Made by a program: the position numbers and the translations under genes
Part shown: positions 25,557-34,146 of the stretch, piece after piece
Layout: each line of letters opens with the position of its first letter
Position numbering within the stretch: position 1 is the stretch's first letter
Source of the DNA: CAYULW01 sp964445815
Lineage (GTDB): Bacteria; Bacteroidota; Bacteroidia; Flavobacteriales_E; Vicingaceae
Direction: 5' to 3'
Length of the DNA stretch: 64,000 bases
Assembly (NCBI GenBank): GCA_964445815.1
Contig: CAYULW010000002.1
Span: forward strand, 124,001-188,000
The notes under the pieces: generated by a model
The model's database searches: none
The model's input: only the letters and a program-made list of their open reading frames with translations
What the model was told of the DNA's origin: nothing

Positions 25557-26054
25557 TTATTGCTTAATCTTTTTAATGACTATGTTTTTGACTTTGGCAA
25601 ATTCTCTGCTGCTCAATTTGTCCTTAAGGTGTTTCCATAAGTCTTTCTGTAAAACCACTTTACTGCGATAGGCATCAGCTACTCTTGACACATCTGAGAA
25701 GGTCTTTAGACGGTGATCTTCCAATGCTCGGTATACCTCTTCTTCTAGGTCATCCCAAAGAAATCCGGCATTCCAAGCTGCCGCAATTTGCTTTGCAATT
25801 TCAATGGCGGTCTTCTCGTCAATGACTGATCTACCTTTTGCTTTTGCCTCTTTCCAGTAATTTGGATTAAAGGCTTGATTTAAGACCGCATGATTAATCT
25901 TTTCAGGTTCGGTTGTGTTTTGCAGTTCCGTCCTGAAGCTATTAAATGCAGCATCTTTTTTCTTTTGATTTCTTTTAGAGATAGTTTTAACAATCAAGCC
26001 AATAGAAACCAATGCACCAATAACTCCTAATCCATATCCAATCCTCTTCTCCAT
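25557..26054 (-). CDS. N-terminal single-span protein with annexin-like helical domain
   Basis: 165 residues: a span at 6-24, a basic linker, then at about 75-160 a helical domain (AAAWNAGFLWDDLEEEVYRA, then VSRVADAYRSKVVLQKDLWK, DKLSSREFAKV). Its pattern resembles the small helical repeat seen in several Bacteroidota phage-like structural proteins. That resemblance is from memory of the pattern and is not proven. It overlaps nothing and lies 1 bp from its upstream neighbour. Confidence 0.55.
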   Translation of the reverse strand: MEKRIGYGLGVIGALVSIGLIVKTISKRNQKKKDAAFNSFRTELQNTTEPEKINHAVLNQAFNPNYWKEAKAKGRSVIDEKTAIEIAKQIAAAWNAGFLWDDLEEEVYRALEDHRLKTFSDVSRVADAYRSKVVLQKDLWKHLKDKLSSREFAKVKNIVIKKIKQ

Positions 26055-26055
26055 A

Positions 26056-26499
26056 TTATCTCTTTAATTGTTTAGCGATGTTAGCTGCTTTCCCAGCCGG
26101 AAGTGCAGAGATGACATCTTTAATTTCAGCTTGCTTGACAATTCTATACAATAGAAATAGCGTGAGAACAACACCTCCTGTTAAAGCAATGGCAGCAAGT
26201 TTTGGCGTTAGACCTGTGATCTTACCTATTCCACCAATAATGTTTTGTCCAATTGTGGAAACTCCGGCTATGGCCTTATCAACGCCATCGGCAACACCAA
26301 CCTTATTTTTAGCAGCCCAAGCATTGAAGGCTTTATCTTTGGTGCATGAGCTATTACCGTTTTGATTGAAGGTATAGAGCCAAGCTTCTCTGGCATTGGT
26401 CTCGCCATAATTGTTGGTAAGTGCCTCAAAGTAGAGTTTCCAAGATTCACAAGGGGAATCCTTATCCGGTATTGTTATGTTATCAATTCTACTGCTCAT
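26056..26499 (-). CDS. C-terminal single-span protein, unknown
   Basis: 147 residues: a soluble N-terminus with two Cys (about 17 and 52) and several Trp (ESWKLYFEALTNNYGETNAR), a Gly-rich stretch, and a span at about 100-121 (AAIALTGGVVLTLFLLYRIV) with a basic helical tail. It overlaps the upstream gene by 11 bp. Plausibly a virion membrane protein. Confidence 0.6.
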   Translation of the reverse strand: MSSRIDNITIPDKDSPCESWKLYFEALTNNYGETNAREAWLYTFNQNGNSSCTKDKAFNAWAAKNKVGVADGVDKAIAGVSTIGQNIIGGIGKITGLTPKLAAIALTGGVVLTLFLLYRIVKQAEIKDVISALPAGKAANIAKQLKR

Positions 26500-26686
26500 C
26501 TTCTTTGTAAATGATCAAGAGTGCTTCTTGTATTTCATTACTATTAAATCCTCTCGTTTTTAGATAGCTTTCTAGTCTTTGTTTTTCCTTGGCCTTTTCA
26601 GTTTTTCTTTTGGCGACATCATATCTGTGATAGATCTGTCTACTGACCCAATATCCTATGGCGGTATAGATGATCGCCTTTATCAT
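26489..26686 (-). CDS. 65-residue N-anchored protein
   Basis: A short hydrophobic N-terminus (AIIYTAIGYWVS), then a strongly basic helix (HRYDVAKRKTEKAKEKQRLE) and an acidic tail. It overlaps the M15 gene upstream by 4 bp and the gene downstream by 11 bp, supporting translation as part of the operon. Confidence 0.6.
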   Translation of the reverse strand: MIKAIIYTAIGYWVSRQIYHRYDVAKRKTEKAKEKQRLESYLKTRGFNSNEIQEALLIIYKEDEQ

Positions 26687-27501
26687 AATCTGACTGCTTG
26701 AAAATGCATCCAGTCATAATCTTTTGCCATTCCGAGAGATACCCATCCTTCAGCAGCAAATGCCTCTAAAAGAAATTTGTATTCGGGTTTTGCAAAAAGG
26801 GCTTTTTTATGATTCCATCTTAGGCGATTCATGGAAGGGTGAAGGTCAATGGCAGCACCCCAAGAATGGGTTGATAAACTGCTACCGCCTCGCATTTTAC
26901 GCTGATTAAAACAACCACCATAAAGATCAATCCCCAACTGTTTTATTCCTTCTAATGTATAGTGTTCTATAAGGTCTTCTAAGACACCAAGTAAGGAATT
27001 TGCCACTTTTCTGTGGCAGGTGATCTTCGATACCTTGACCGATACATCCCATGCTAATCGCATTTCAAAAGGTATGCTTACTGTTTTTAGTCCTTTACCG
27101 GGTTCACCATAAAAGGATTTGATGTTTTTATAGGTTGGAAATCCGTGAGGATTTGTTTTTAAACGACTCGCTTTATGACCTGTAGCTAAATGATCGCTTC
27201 TCCAATCATCCGGTAATCGACCGAACTTTTCTAAGTGGATTAATAGCTCAAAAGCATATCGGGTTTGAGAACCTACCAATCCATCTATTATACCTGCTTC
27301 AATACCCTTTGATATGGCTGATAATTGAATCAGGGCAATTAGCTTTCTTTCAGGCTTCCAGCGATAGTCGATGGCTAATATTCCGGTTGATTTCTTTTCA
27401 ATTAAGGCAATGGAGTTTTTACCTATTATGCCATCGTCTTTTGTTCCGATCAATCGTTGACCGAAGCGTATCATTTTAATTATCTCATTTCTCTCTCTCA
27501 T
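26683..27501 (-). CDS. M15-family peptidase with N-terminal wall-binding-like region
   Basis: 272 residues. Residues 1-100 hold two short repeats (GQRLIGTKDDGIIGKNSIAL and IEAGIIDGLVGSQTRYAFEL) resembling peptidoglycan-binding units. The C-terminal M15 domain has SLSTHSWGAAIDLHPSMNRL, giving zinc ligands His212 and Asp219, and DWMHF with His266; the VanY/M15C pattern is complete. There is no signal peptide, so it would act as a holin-dependent endolysin or as a virion lysin. It is the second M15 enzyme in the operon, and the other is membrane-anchored, so the two may serve exit and entry. Confidence 0.85.
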   Translation of the reverse strand: MRERNEIIKMIRFGQRLIGTKDDGIIGKNSIALIEKKSTGILAIDYRWKPERKLIALIQLSAISKGIEAGIIDGLVGSQTRYAFELLIHLEKFGRLPDDWRSDHLATGHKASRLKTNPHGFPTYKNIKSFYGEPGKGLKTVSIPFEMRLAWDVSVKVSKITCHRKVANSLLGVLEDLIEHYTLEGIKQLGIDLYGGCFNQRKMRGGSSLSTHSWGAAIDLHPSMNRLRWNHKKALFAKPEYKFLLEAFAAEGWVSLGMAKDYDWMHFQAVRL

Positions 27502-27575
27502 CTCTTTCTCATGCCTGTAAAATAACAGGTCTCTTTAAATCGTTCTACTTTATCTCCCCTTATAAATGAGGTTTC

Positions 27576-28919
27576 TTATTCGTGGTATATCAGCAAACTC
27601 ACACTTTGCTCAGGAGGGATCAGTACCTCCCAAAATGTTCTACCATCTATGATTGGATATTCAAATGTGTTGAGCTGATAAATTGGACTAAAATGCTGCG
27701 GGTTACTGTAAGCGAATAGGGAAATGATTTGGCTTTCCATTTTTCCGGCAGAGCTTTTTCTACCAATTCTGATAAATGGCAAACTGCTTTTGTCCGGGTA
27801 ATTCACTTGTAAGTGTTTAAGCTTTACAGGATGGTACTGGAAGTCACTTAAAACTTCCTCATAATTCTTGCTGTAGCTAATGTTGGACTGATTACCTAAA
27901 GGATCAATAACGGTAATGGTACTTGTTATCGGATCACTAATAAAGAAAACATTATCGGTATGGTTAATTGTCCATGAGGTAGGTATTTCAGTTGTTTTGT
28001 GGGAATTAACAATGTTGAGTTGTGTATCAAGTTCAAGAATGTTCTTAGATTCTTTAAATGATAAGAAATACCCACTTTCTGATTTAAGAAGTTTGGAAGG
28101 TGTATATTCAAAAACTATGGTTTGACTTAAAGAACCATTCAATAATTGTATGGTAGCGATCTGCTTCTCATTCTCTAGGACTAGCAATAACTCATTACCA
28201 GATAAAGAAAACGTCAATTGTACTATACTTGATCCTACCGATTCTATGTTTTGAAGCACTTCGTTTGAAGCATAATAAATGCTAATGTTTTCACCACCAC
28301 TTACTGCCCAATTGCCATTCGTTTTGTTGATAGCAAGTCCAGTTCTTAGATGACCTGTATCTATAACTTCTATAGCAAAATCATTAGTAGTATCTAAAAC
28401 GGATATGTTTGACCCTATAAGATGCAAGACATAAAGTTTTTGATTGACAGGATTGAACTCAAGCCTAAATGGGCGTATCGGTAAGAGAACCTGATGGGTC
28501 AATTCTAAATTCTGATTGATCACATACAGCTTATCAGATAGACTTCCTAAAATATATGCTTCACCGCTAATGGGATTGAGACTAATGGCAAGGGGAGATG
28601 CTGTCGGAATATGGGCATCATCTAATACAACTCGTTTCACAACTGTTCCGTCTTGCCCAAAAAGCTGCAAAGTAGCAGCAAGTTGGTTGACCACATATAT
28701 CAGTTCATTAAGTGGATTGTATAGGACGACAACCGGATGACTATCTGTTTGAAAAGATAAGGGTATGTAGGATTGATTAGTCCTCTCATTTGCGCCAAAG
28801 AGTTTAGCCCACGTTTCATTAGAAGAAGCATTGTATAGGTTGATCTGTGTTTTATTAAACTTCTCTAAGTTCAATAGTTGATTTTCAAAACGATTGTATT
28901 TCTTTATAGCATCCATCAT
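27576..28919 (-). CDS. Beta-propeller protein (YVTN/NHL-like)
   Basis: 447 residues with repeated units of about 42 residues (NPLNELIYVVNQLAATLQLF, NPISGEAYILGSLSDKLYVI, NPVNQKLYVLHLIGSNISVL), typical of YVTN propellers, over residues 60-330. The C-terminal 110 residues are separate and beta-rich. There is no signal peptide. It overlaps the HExxH gene by 4 bp. A propeller inside a virion-like operon would suit a vertex or receptor-binding protein. Confidence 0.72.
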   Translation of the reverse strand: MMDAIKKYNRFENQLLNLEKFNKTQINLYNASSNETWAKLFGANERTNQSYIPLSFQTDSHPVVVLYNPLNELIYVVNQLAATLQLFGQDGTVVKRVVLDDAHIPTASPLAISLNPISGEAYILGSLSDKLYVINQNLELTHQVLLPIRPFRLEFNPVNQKLYVLHLIGSNISVLDTTNDFAIEVIDTGHLRTGLAINKTNGNWAVSGGENISIYYASNEVLQNIESVGSSIVQLTFSLSGNELLLVLENEKQIATIQLLNGSLSQTIVFEYTPSKLLKSESGYFLSFKESKNILELDTQLNIVNSHKTTEIPTSWTINHTDNVFFISDPITSTITVIDPLGNQSNISYSKNYEEVLSDFQYHPVKLKHLQVNYPDKSSLPFIRIGRKSSAGKMESQIISLFAYSNPQHFSPIYQLNTFEYPIIDGRTFWEVLIPPEQSVSLLIYHE

Positions 28920-29722
28920 GCGGCTGTTTTCGCTGAAGTGTTTTGTACAGCATTGGAGCTGATATACCGATCAATATAACCGTGTATGTCTTTTAGTCGG
29001 GTGAGCTTGGCTTGTTTAGCTAAATGACTATCGGCTTGCATGGCGAGCGTACAAGCGTATATGGCTTCAACCTTTGGAAATCCATAATCCAAGAACACTC
29101 TAAGAGCTGTAAGGTCTGCTACTTTCTCTTCTCTTGTTGGTATTTGGAAATGCTTTCTTTCATGCATTAAGATGAACCAACGTATTGGCACACTTAAGGG
29201 TAAGAGGTGCTGTTTGCTTGCCTCAATCTTTCCGTTGATGCGTGAAGTTCTTGCAGGTGTTGTCAATGGAACACCAAAATCGTCTTTGATAACGGTCATA
29301 TAGTCGATCATATACCTTAGATCAGGGCTGTCGTATATGCCTACCGGAAGTAGCCCTGCATTTTGAGAAAACCAATTGGCAAAGGGGATAAAATCGTGGA
29401 TGTCTTGATGTTCCCAAATAGCTCTAGTTTCCATTTTAGAGACTTTGAACTTGGTTATTTTAAACGTGTCTCTGCCGATGTCGTTTTTGTCCCAGATGTT
29501 AAGCATCATAAATTGTGGTGCTAGAGGAAAAGGGATGTTGATTTCACGATAAGCCGTTCCTTTAGAAAAGTATCTCTGACTAATAACTACTTCTCTTGAA
29601 GTGTAGGTCGTGTGGGTATTTTCGGCATCTCTCCCAACAAGAATAAGATGAGTAGGCTTATTAACTAAAAAGCCAATAGTTAATCTAAATCGTTTTCCTC
29701 CACATGGAATTGGTATCCTCAT
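28916..29722 (-). CDS. HExxH (zincin-like) protein in structural operon
   Basis: 268 residues. The segment WFILMHERKHFQIPTREEKV places a HExxH motif at His187, Glu188 and His191, followed by acidic residues (Glu198, Glu199, Asp203) suitable as a third zinc ligand, within a helical C-terminal domain. Residues 1-100 are beta-rich. It could be a metallopeptidase maturing virion proteins or attacking a host surface protein. It overlaps both neighbours by 4 bp. A chance motif is possible, but the helical context (ILMHERKHF, then VADLTALRVF) looks genuine. Confidence 0.65.
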   Translation of the reverse strand: MRIPIPCGGKRFRLTIGFLVNKPTHLILVGRDAENTHTTYTSREVVISQRYFSKGTAYREINIPFPLAPQFMMLNIWDKNDIGRDTFKITKFKVSKMETRAIWEHQDIHDFIPFANWFSQNAGLLPVGIYDSPDLRYMIDYMTVIKDDFGVPLTTPARTSRINGKIEASKQHLLPLSVPIRWFILMHERKHFQIPTREEKVADLTALRVFLDYGFPKVEAIYACTLAMQADSHLAKQAKLTRLKDIHGYIDRYISSNAVQNTSAKTAA

Positions 29723-30156
29723 GCTATTACAGTTTTAAGTTTAGGTTTAAAGTGTTTGTAGGCTATAAAAATCAAGAGCCCTCCAACCAATACAGTTCCT
29801 ATAATCAATAGGGGAGAGAACCTTGATGTTTTTTGTGATTCTTCATCCTTTGCTTTTTGATTTTCGATTTCCTCTAGTCGAGCTTTATCAATTCTAGCTT
29901 GAATAGAATCGGCGATTTGCTTGGCTAATAGTTCTGTTTTTTCTTTATCAGTAAGTTTTGGACTATTCTGTAAACTAGGTGGCTTTACAATGTCAACACC
30001 CGCAAAAAGTGGTGGGTTTATTCTTGGCATATTGAATTTGCCAATGGTATAACCCCTTTTTTCCCTAATTGGCTCAGATAGGTTAAATGGTTTTTTCCCA
30101 ATTCCTTGTAATAGGAATCCATCACCTAAACCTTTATTTATTCCGTTTTTTATCAT
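29719..30156 (-). CDS. C-terminal single-span protein with coiled coil
   Basis: 145 residues: a Pro/Gly-rich N-terminus (FNMPRINPPLFAGVDIVKPP), a helical charged region (75-115), then a span at about 118-137 (LLIIGTVLVGGLLIFIAYKH) and a basic tail. This is the tail-anchored layout repeated through 29719-32540. Confidence 0.62.
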   Translation of the reverse strand: MIKNGINKGLGDGFLLQGIGKKPFNLSEPIREKRGYTIGKFNMPRINPPLFAGVDIVKPPSLQNSPKLTDKEKTELLAKQIADSIQARIDKARLEEIENQKAKDEESQKTSRFSPLLIIGTVLVGGLLIFIAYKHFKPKLKTVIA

Positions 30157-30168
30157 GAATTTGCTTTT

Positions 30169-30669
30169 TTAGGCAGCATCTTTAATGTTCAATGCCGCTA
30201 GTTGGTTTTGTCGGCTTTTGATGTAGACAATTATCCCACCGATGATGATAAGACCGCCTAATGCGGCGAGACCGATGTAAAGCATTTTCTTATCTTCTCC
30301 ATGTTCTTGATTGATTTTTTCTTGCTCAGTTTTCAGTTTCTCTTCGTTTAATTTTGTCTGTTCTTTGACCTTCACTTCTTCAAATTCAGCGACTTCTTGT
30401 AATAGATTTTCCCGGCTTTTCTTCAGTTCTGCCTCTTTAGCTTGAACAGCCTGATTGACTTTCGTTTCTATAACTGCCGCTGCATTTGCTGATGAACCAT
30501 TATTATCACCTGAATTAGCTTGTTTCTTCCCCAGATTCAATGGATCATAGATTATCGGCGGAACAATCCTTTTAACCGTTTTTTTGATGTTCTTTCTAAA
30601 CTTCTTAAAGAAAGGGTCATAGTATTCATCAGAGTACTTCCCAATCCACATTTCTTCTCCTACTATCAT
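30169..30669 (-). CDS. C-terminal single-span protein with coiled coil
   Basis: 166 residues: a basic, Tyr/Phe-rich N-terminus (DPFFKKFRKNIKKTVKRIVP), a coiled coil over about 68-128, and a span at about 132-152 (MLYIGLAALGGLIIIGGIIV). It overlaps the upstream gene by 4 bp. Confidence 0.62.
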   Translation of the reverse strand: MIVGEEMWIGKYSDEYYDPFFKKFRKNIKKTVKRIVPPIIYDPLNLGKKQANSGDNNGSSANAAAVIETKVNQAVQAKEAELKKSRENLLQEVAEFEEVKVKEQTKLNEEKLKTEQEKINQEHGEDKKMLYIGLAALGGLIIIGGIIVYIKSRQNQLAALNIKDAA

Positions 30670-30932
30670 ACTGTATATCTTATATAAAGTGTTGTACCGT
30701 TTGTTTTGTATTCTATTGCTCTATAAGGCTTACCAACAAATCCAAAGTTGGTGGCCTTTCCTACCTTTAGCTTAACACCATTAACTATAGCATCGGGTCC
30801 GACTTTTTGCATGACGCCACCAACCATTTGCTCGGAAGAACCTTCATTATAAAATGCAAGATGTATAGCACCTGCCGGAATAGTTCCGTCTTCGTTGGTC
30901 TCAAATTCTATAGGGTTGGCTAATCCTTCCAT
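30666..30932 (-). CDS. Small beta-rich soluble protein
   Basis: 88 residues, no membrane span, rich in beta-type pattern (AIHLAFYNEGSSEQMVGGVM, VNGVKLKVGKATNFGFVGKP). It is the only clearly soluble small protein in the 29719-32540 block. A penton, cement or minor capsid role is possible but unproven. Confidence 0.6.
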   Translation of the reverse strand: MEGLANPIEFETNEDGTIPAGAIHLAFYNEGSSEQMVGGVMQKVGPDAIVNGVKLKVGKATNFGFVGKPYRAIEYKTNGTTLYIRYTV

Positions 30933-30964
30933 GTTTTAATTACTAATCTGTTAATGCGTAATTC

Positions 30965-31387
30965 TTAATTTTTGACTTTATTTAGTTTCGCTGAGATCAG
31001 AGCTGCCCGCTTACCTTGTTTAGCGATGTATACAATCAATACCACTCCACCAATTAATGAAATGGCAGCTATGGCCATACCTAAATATTTAAGTTGTGTG
31101 CTTGCTCTAGCTCCTTTAAGTTGAGTATCTGCGGTTTCCGCAAACTTTTGAGCAGCTAAGGCTTTCGATTGAGCAGCTCTTGCTAAAAAGGTTTCGGTTT
31201 GTACTTTAGCTTCTGCAATTTTATTTTGCAAACTGGTGTTTAAAAGGTTAGCATCCTTTTGTTTGATCTCCAGCTTTTCTGATTTTTTCTTGTGCTTCGA
31301 TTTAAAGAGTCCTCCTAAAAAGTCATCGTACTCAGTTGAATGATCACCGTATACCTTTCTAATCCGACCCTGTTTTCTTCTTTCCAT
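30965..31387 (-). CDS. C-terminal single-span protein with coiled coil
   Basis: 140 residues: a basic start (MERRKQGRIRKVYGDHSTEY, then LFKSKHKKKSE), an Ala-rich coiled coil (40-92) and a span at about 96-117 (MAIAAISLIGGVVLIVYIAK) with a basic tail. It is followed by a 32 bp gap. It resembles its neighbours in design but not in sequence. Confidence 0.62.
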   Translation of the reverse strand: MERRKQGRIRKVYGDHSTEYDDFLGGLFKSKHKKKSEKLEIKQKDANLLNTSLQNKIAEAKVQTETFLARAAQSKALAAQKFAETADTQLKGARASTQLKYLGMAIAAISLIGGVVLIVYIAKQGKRAALISAKLNKVKN

Positions 31388-31389
31388 AA

Positions 31390-31746
31390 CTATACGATTA
31401 AGTCTTCAGCTTTAAGATTTAAGTCATTTCCGGTCTGACCTTTTTTCTTTTTTAGCATGAGAACAGCACCAACTCCAAGAAGTACGATTAAACCACCGAT
31501 CAAAGCGATCTTTCCGACATTAATGCCGGAAGGAAGTGTCATTTGTTCTGATATTAATCGTTGCATTGCTGCTGTCTGCATATTCATTTGGTTGATCTCT
31601 GCTCTTTTCTCTTCTGCCTTTAGCTTTTTCTTTGATTTCGATTCCCAAAACCAATGGTCAAAAGAGCTATCCTTAATAGATAACCGTTTTAGATTATCTA
31701 ATGGAGCTAATCCGAAATTGGTCTGTATATTATTTTTATTCTTCAT
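31390..31746 (-). CDS. C-terminal single-span protein
   Basis: 118 residues: a soluble basic region with SFDHWFWESKSKKKLKAEEK, then a span at about 75-98 (IALIGGLIVLLGVGAVLMLK) and Lys-rich tail. It ends 2 bp before the next gene starts. Confidence 0.62.
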   Translation of the reverse strand: MKNKNNIQTNFGLAPLDNLKRLSIKDSSFDHWFWESKSKKKLKAEEKRAEINQMNMQTAAMQRLISEQMTLPSGINVGKIALIGGLIVLLGVGAVLMLKKKKGQTGNDLNLKAEDLIV

Positions 31747-31778
31747 CCTTTTAGACTTTAGTCATTCTCTTTTGCGAC

Positions 31779-32540
31779 TTATTTATTCATTGGAACTGCC
31801 TCATTCAACACATCAGCTTTTTTGTTTCGCTTGATAATAACTACTGTAGCAATGATTCCTACTACCACCAATAAAGAGACAATGATGGTCACGGTATTTC
31901 GTTGACCTAAACTGAAGCTGTTTAGTTTAGCAGCTTTGATTTGCAGTAAATCAGATAAGGTTTTTGAGGCTGCCTTTTGTTTTTCAATCTTCTGTTGTTT
32001 TGCTGAATTGGCAAATCCGAATATACCTCCTATAGCACCTAAGGCTGCTCCTACGATACCTCCTCCGGCTGCACCGGAAGCAGTACTTGAACCAATTGTC
32101 GTTGCACCATCAATGAATTTGCTACTGCTAGACGAGCCACTACCAAAACCGCCAAAACCGCCGCTATTGCTGTTTGATCCGTATAGTCGAACACCATCGC
32201 CGAAATTGTCATATTGGGAATGACTTTTATCCTCAGGTATCACCTTTGAGATCAAATGCTCCAGATCCAAGATGAAATCTTGATCTTGTTGTGCAAGTAA
32301 TTCATAAATGCCTTGGATGATCTCAATTTCATTAGGTTTTTTTGATAGGGGATACCCATAATTTCTAAGCAATTCTTTGACTTCAGTAGGAATTTCAGCG
32401 AGTGTCAAAGCAATCATCTTTGAAACTGCCTGTGCTATCTCACGTAATTCACCTGTAGAAAGAGATTTTCTATTGGCTCTTTTGTCTTTAGGAGCAGCAC
32501 GTTTGACTTTGACTTTTGGATTATCTATTAAATGTACCAT
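31779..32540 (-). CDS. Gly-rich protein with membrane-active segment and C-terminal span
   Basis: 253 residues: a helical N-terminal domain (1-110), a Ser/Gly-rich linker (about 118-142), an Ala/Gly hydrophobic stretch (TASGAAGGGIVGAALGAIGG) and a C-terminal span at about 220-243 (TIIVSLLVVVGIIATVVIIK). The Ala/Gly stretch could insert into membranes, as in viral membrane-tube or fusion-like proteins. No family is recognised. Confidence 0.62.
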   Translation of the reverse strand: MVHLIDNPKVKVKRAAPKDKRANRKSLSTGELREIAQAVSKMIALTLAEIPTEVKELLRNYGYPLSKKPNEIEIIQGIYELLAQQDQDFILDLEHLISKVIPEDKSHSQYDNFGDGVRLYGSNSNSGGFGGFGSGSSSSSKFIDGATTIGSSTASGAAGGGIVGAALGAIGGIFGFANSAKQQKIEKQKAASKTLSDLLQIKAAKLNSFSLGQRNTVTIIVSLLVVVGIIATVVIIKRNKKADVLNEAVPMNK

Positions 32541-32545
32541 CTTGC

Positions 32546-33163
32546 CTATCTTATTTGTGAAATGATTAAGGCAATTCCTAAAATGAATGAACCTACAGCA
32601 AGGTCTTTAGATGTAACAGAAAAAACAGCTTTAGAATTATTGCCTGTACTTTGTATAGGTTGTTTTTTAGCTCTGGTAGAGTTCTTTCTTTGTTTTTTAC
32701 TTTTAAGGTGTTGCCAAACGGTTTCTACTTCTTCTCTAAGTTCTTTGTCTTCAGGAAATCGTTTTAGTAGTCGTTTAAGTTCATTGTAGTGCTTTTTCAG
32801 TTCTTTTTTGTCCATTTTCTCTAGCTCTCCAAGTTCTTCCGAATAGGAACTTTTAGAGCAGGAACAGGCTGAACCATCAAATGAGCTGCATTTACATGAA
32901 GAACCGTCAAATGAACTTTTACAAGGGCAACCACCGAAATTTTCAAATTTTGACTGATTGGCTGATAGTATGGCGTTTTTTTCCGGGTGAACCTGCAATA
33001 ATTTGATAATGGCAGCTTGTCCACGTTTTTGAATCCAACCCTTTGTCTGTTTTATCAATACATCTATGTTAGAAGAAGGGTTGATTCCATCTGCTAAAAG
33101 GACGCTTGATACTCCCTTTGGATTCTCCTCTACGATATAATTTATTCTGTTAATTCTACTCAT
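32546..33163 (-). CDS. Cys-cluster protein with C-terminal span
   Basis: 205 residues. Residues 77-108 contain tandem short units CPCKSSFDGSSCKCSSFDGS then ACSCSKSS, eight Cys in about 30 residues, which could bind metal or form disulfides. A coiled-coil segment (115-160), a basic region and a terminal span (about 187-203) follow. The internal repeat SxFDGS occurs twice. It is the first gene after the hairpin following the major protein gene. Confidence 0.62.
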   Translation of the reverse strand: MSRINRINYIVEENPKGVSSVLLADGINPSSNIDVLIKQTKGWIQKRGQAAIIKLLQVHPEKNAILSANQSKFENFGGCPCKSSFDGSSCKCSSFDGSACSCSKSSYSEELGELEKMDKKELKKHYNELKRLLKRFPEDKELREEVETVWQHLKSKKQRKNSTRAKKQPIQSTGNNSKAVFSVTSKDLAVGSFILGIALIISQIR

Positions 33164-33226
33164 TACTCTTCATGCTTTAGGTTAAGACCATTTTGATTTT
33201 TAAGCTGCCACTTTTGGTACAAATGC

Positions 33227-33254
33227 TGCCAAAGGGCAGGACGCTCCTTTGGCA
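33227..33254 (-). terminator. 9-bp hairpin after the 269-residue protein gene
   Basis: TGCCAAAGG and CCTTTGGCA pair perfectly around a 10-nt loop, 17 bp past the stop of the 33271 gene on the minus strand. The following GCATTTGTACC is only weakly T-rich. A partial terminator here would give the upstream gene more transcript than the rest, as is common after capsid genes. Confidence 0.6.
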
Positions 33255-33270
33255 ACATTTAGGCAGGATG

Positions 33271-34080
33271 TTAGCCAGCACTTCTGTATGGTTTACGAAT
33301 CGGTGCAGGCGCAGGTCTTTTCAACTTGAGCTTTCTAACCGTTCTTACAGGTTGTGCTAACTGACTTAACCTCGATACAGGTTTTAACCTGTCATCCATC
33401 TGTGGTAATCCGGTAACAGATGGTGCGGTATTCACCTCAGCCACATTTTTACCGATTAACACATTACCAAGATTAGTTCTGGATTGAACTGAGAAAGTGA
33501 AAACCGTTGTTCCTTTCTTAGCTTTAAACCTCAATGAGGTCTTTCCGGTAACGTGCATGGTAAAGTTGATGGCATGGATAGACTTCTGATCGAAGTTCTG
33601 TGGCGATTGCCATGTGCGTGGTTGTCTCACGTTGGTTGTCGTTCTTCCTGTAGATGTTTTCTCATAGAGAAACAATACATTGTCGAACTGCTGTGAGTTG
33701 GTTACAGCCATTTTCATACCCACAATGGTAAAAGGGTTTGCCTTAGACTCTTCTCTTACCTCATTGTGGCTGGATTCTGCCACATCAATGGTCACTCCTT
33801 CAGGTGGAAGTAAATTTTCATTTGCTCCAAAGAGAACCACTTCTTTCTCCTCATCATTGGCGTTAGTCACCACGAAGGTATAGGTCGTATCATTGGGGTC
33901 TAATCTACCGATGACATCTTGGGAATAGGAATCGTATGGGTCATCCAATTCTTCTACCACTTCATACTCATCATCTTCATAGTAATGATCACCTTCGACA
34001 GAAAGGTGTCGTCCACCATAGTTGTCAAAGATTTCTTCACCATCACGCTCGTAGCGTTCTAACTCATTTTCATAATTCAT
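33271..34080 (-). CDS. Candidate major capsid protein, 269 residues
   Basis: It has a very acidic N-terminus (1-60, DDEYEVVEELDD), a beta-rich core of about 150 residues (62-215: TYTFVVTNANDEEKEVVLFG, NPFTIVGMKMAVTNSQQFDN, INFTMHVTGKTSLRFKAKKG) and a basic Pro-rich tail (VRKLKLKRPAPAPIRKP). There is no signal, span or enzyme motif. Position second in the operon, a following hairpin, size and all-beta pattern fit a jelly-roll capsid protein. The core is large enough for one jelly roll; two would be tight. No sequence match can be claimed. Confidence 0.5.
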   Translation of the reverse strand: MNYENELERYERDGEEIFDNYGGRHLSVEGDHYYEDDEYEVVEELDDPYDSYSQDVIGRLDPNDTTYTFVVTNANDEEKEVVLFGANENLLPPEGVTIDVAESSHNEVREESKANPFTIVGMKMAVTNSQQFDNVLFLYEKTSTGRTTTNVRQPRTWQSPQNFDQKSIHAINFTMHVTGKTSLRFKAKKGTTVFTFSVQSRTNLGNVLIGKNVAEVNTAPSVTGLPQMDDRLKPVSRLSQLAQPVRTVRKLKLKRPAPAPIRKPYRSAG

Positions 34081-34146
34081 CTCTTAAGTATTTTTGATTT
34101 TTTACTAAACTGCTTTTGCAGCATTAACTACTGATACTCTCAGTTT

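Noticed and set aside
24612..26365. Plus-strand ORFs opposite the small membrane-protein genes
   Set aside because: They mirror hydrophobic and Lys-rich segments of the minus-strand genes, which have tight operon spacing and sensible topology.
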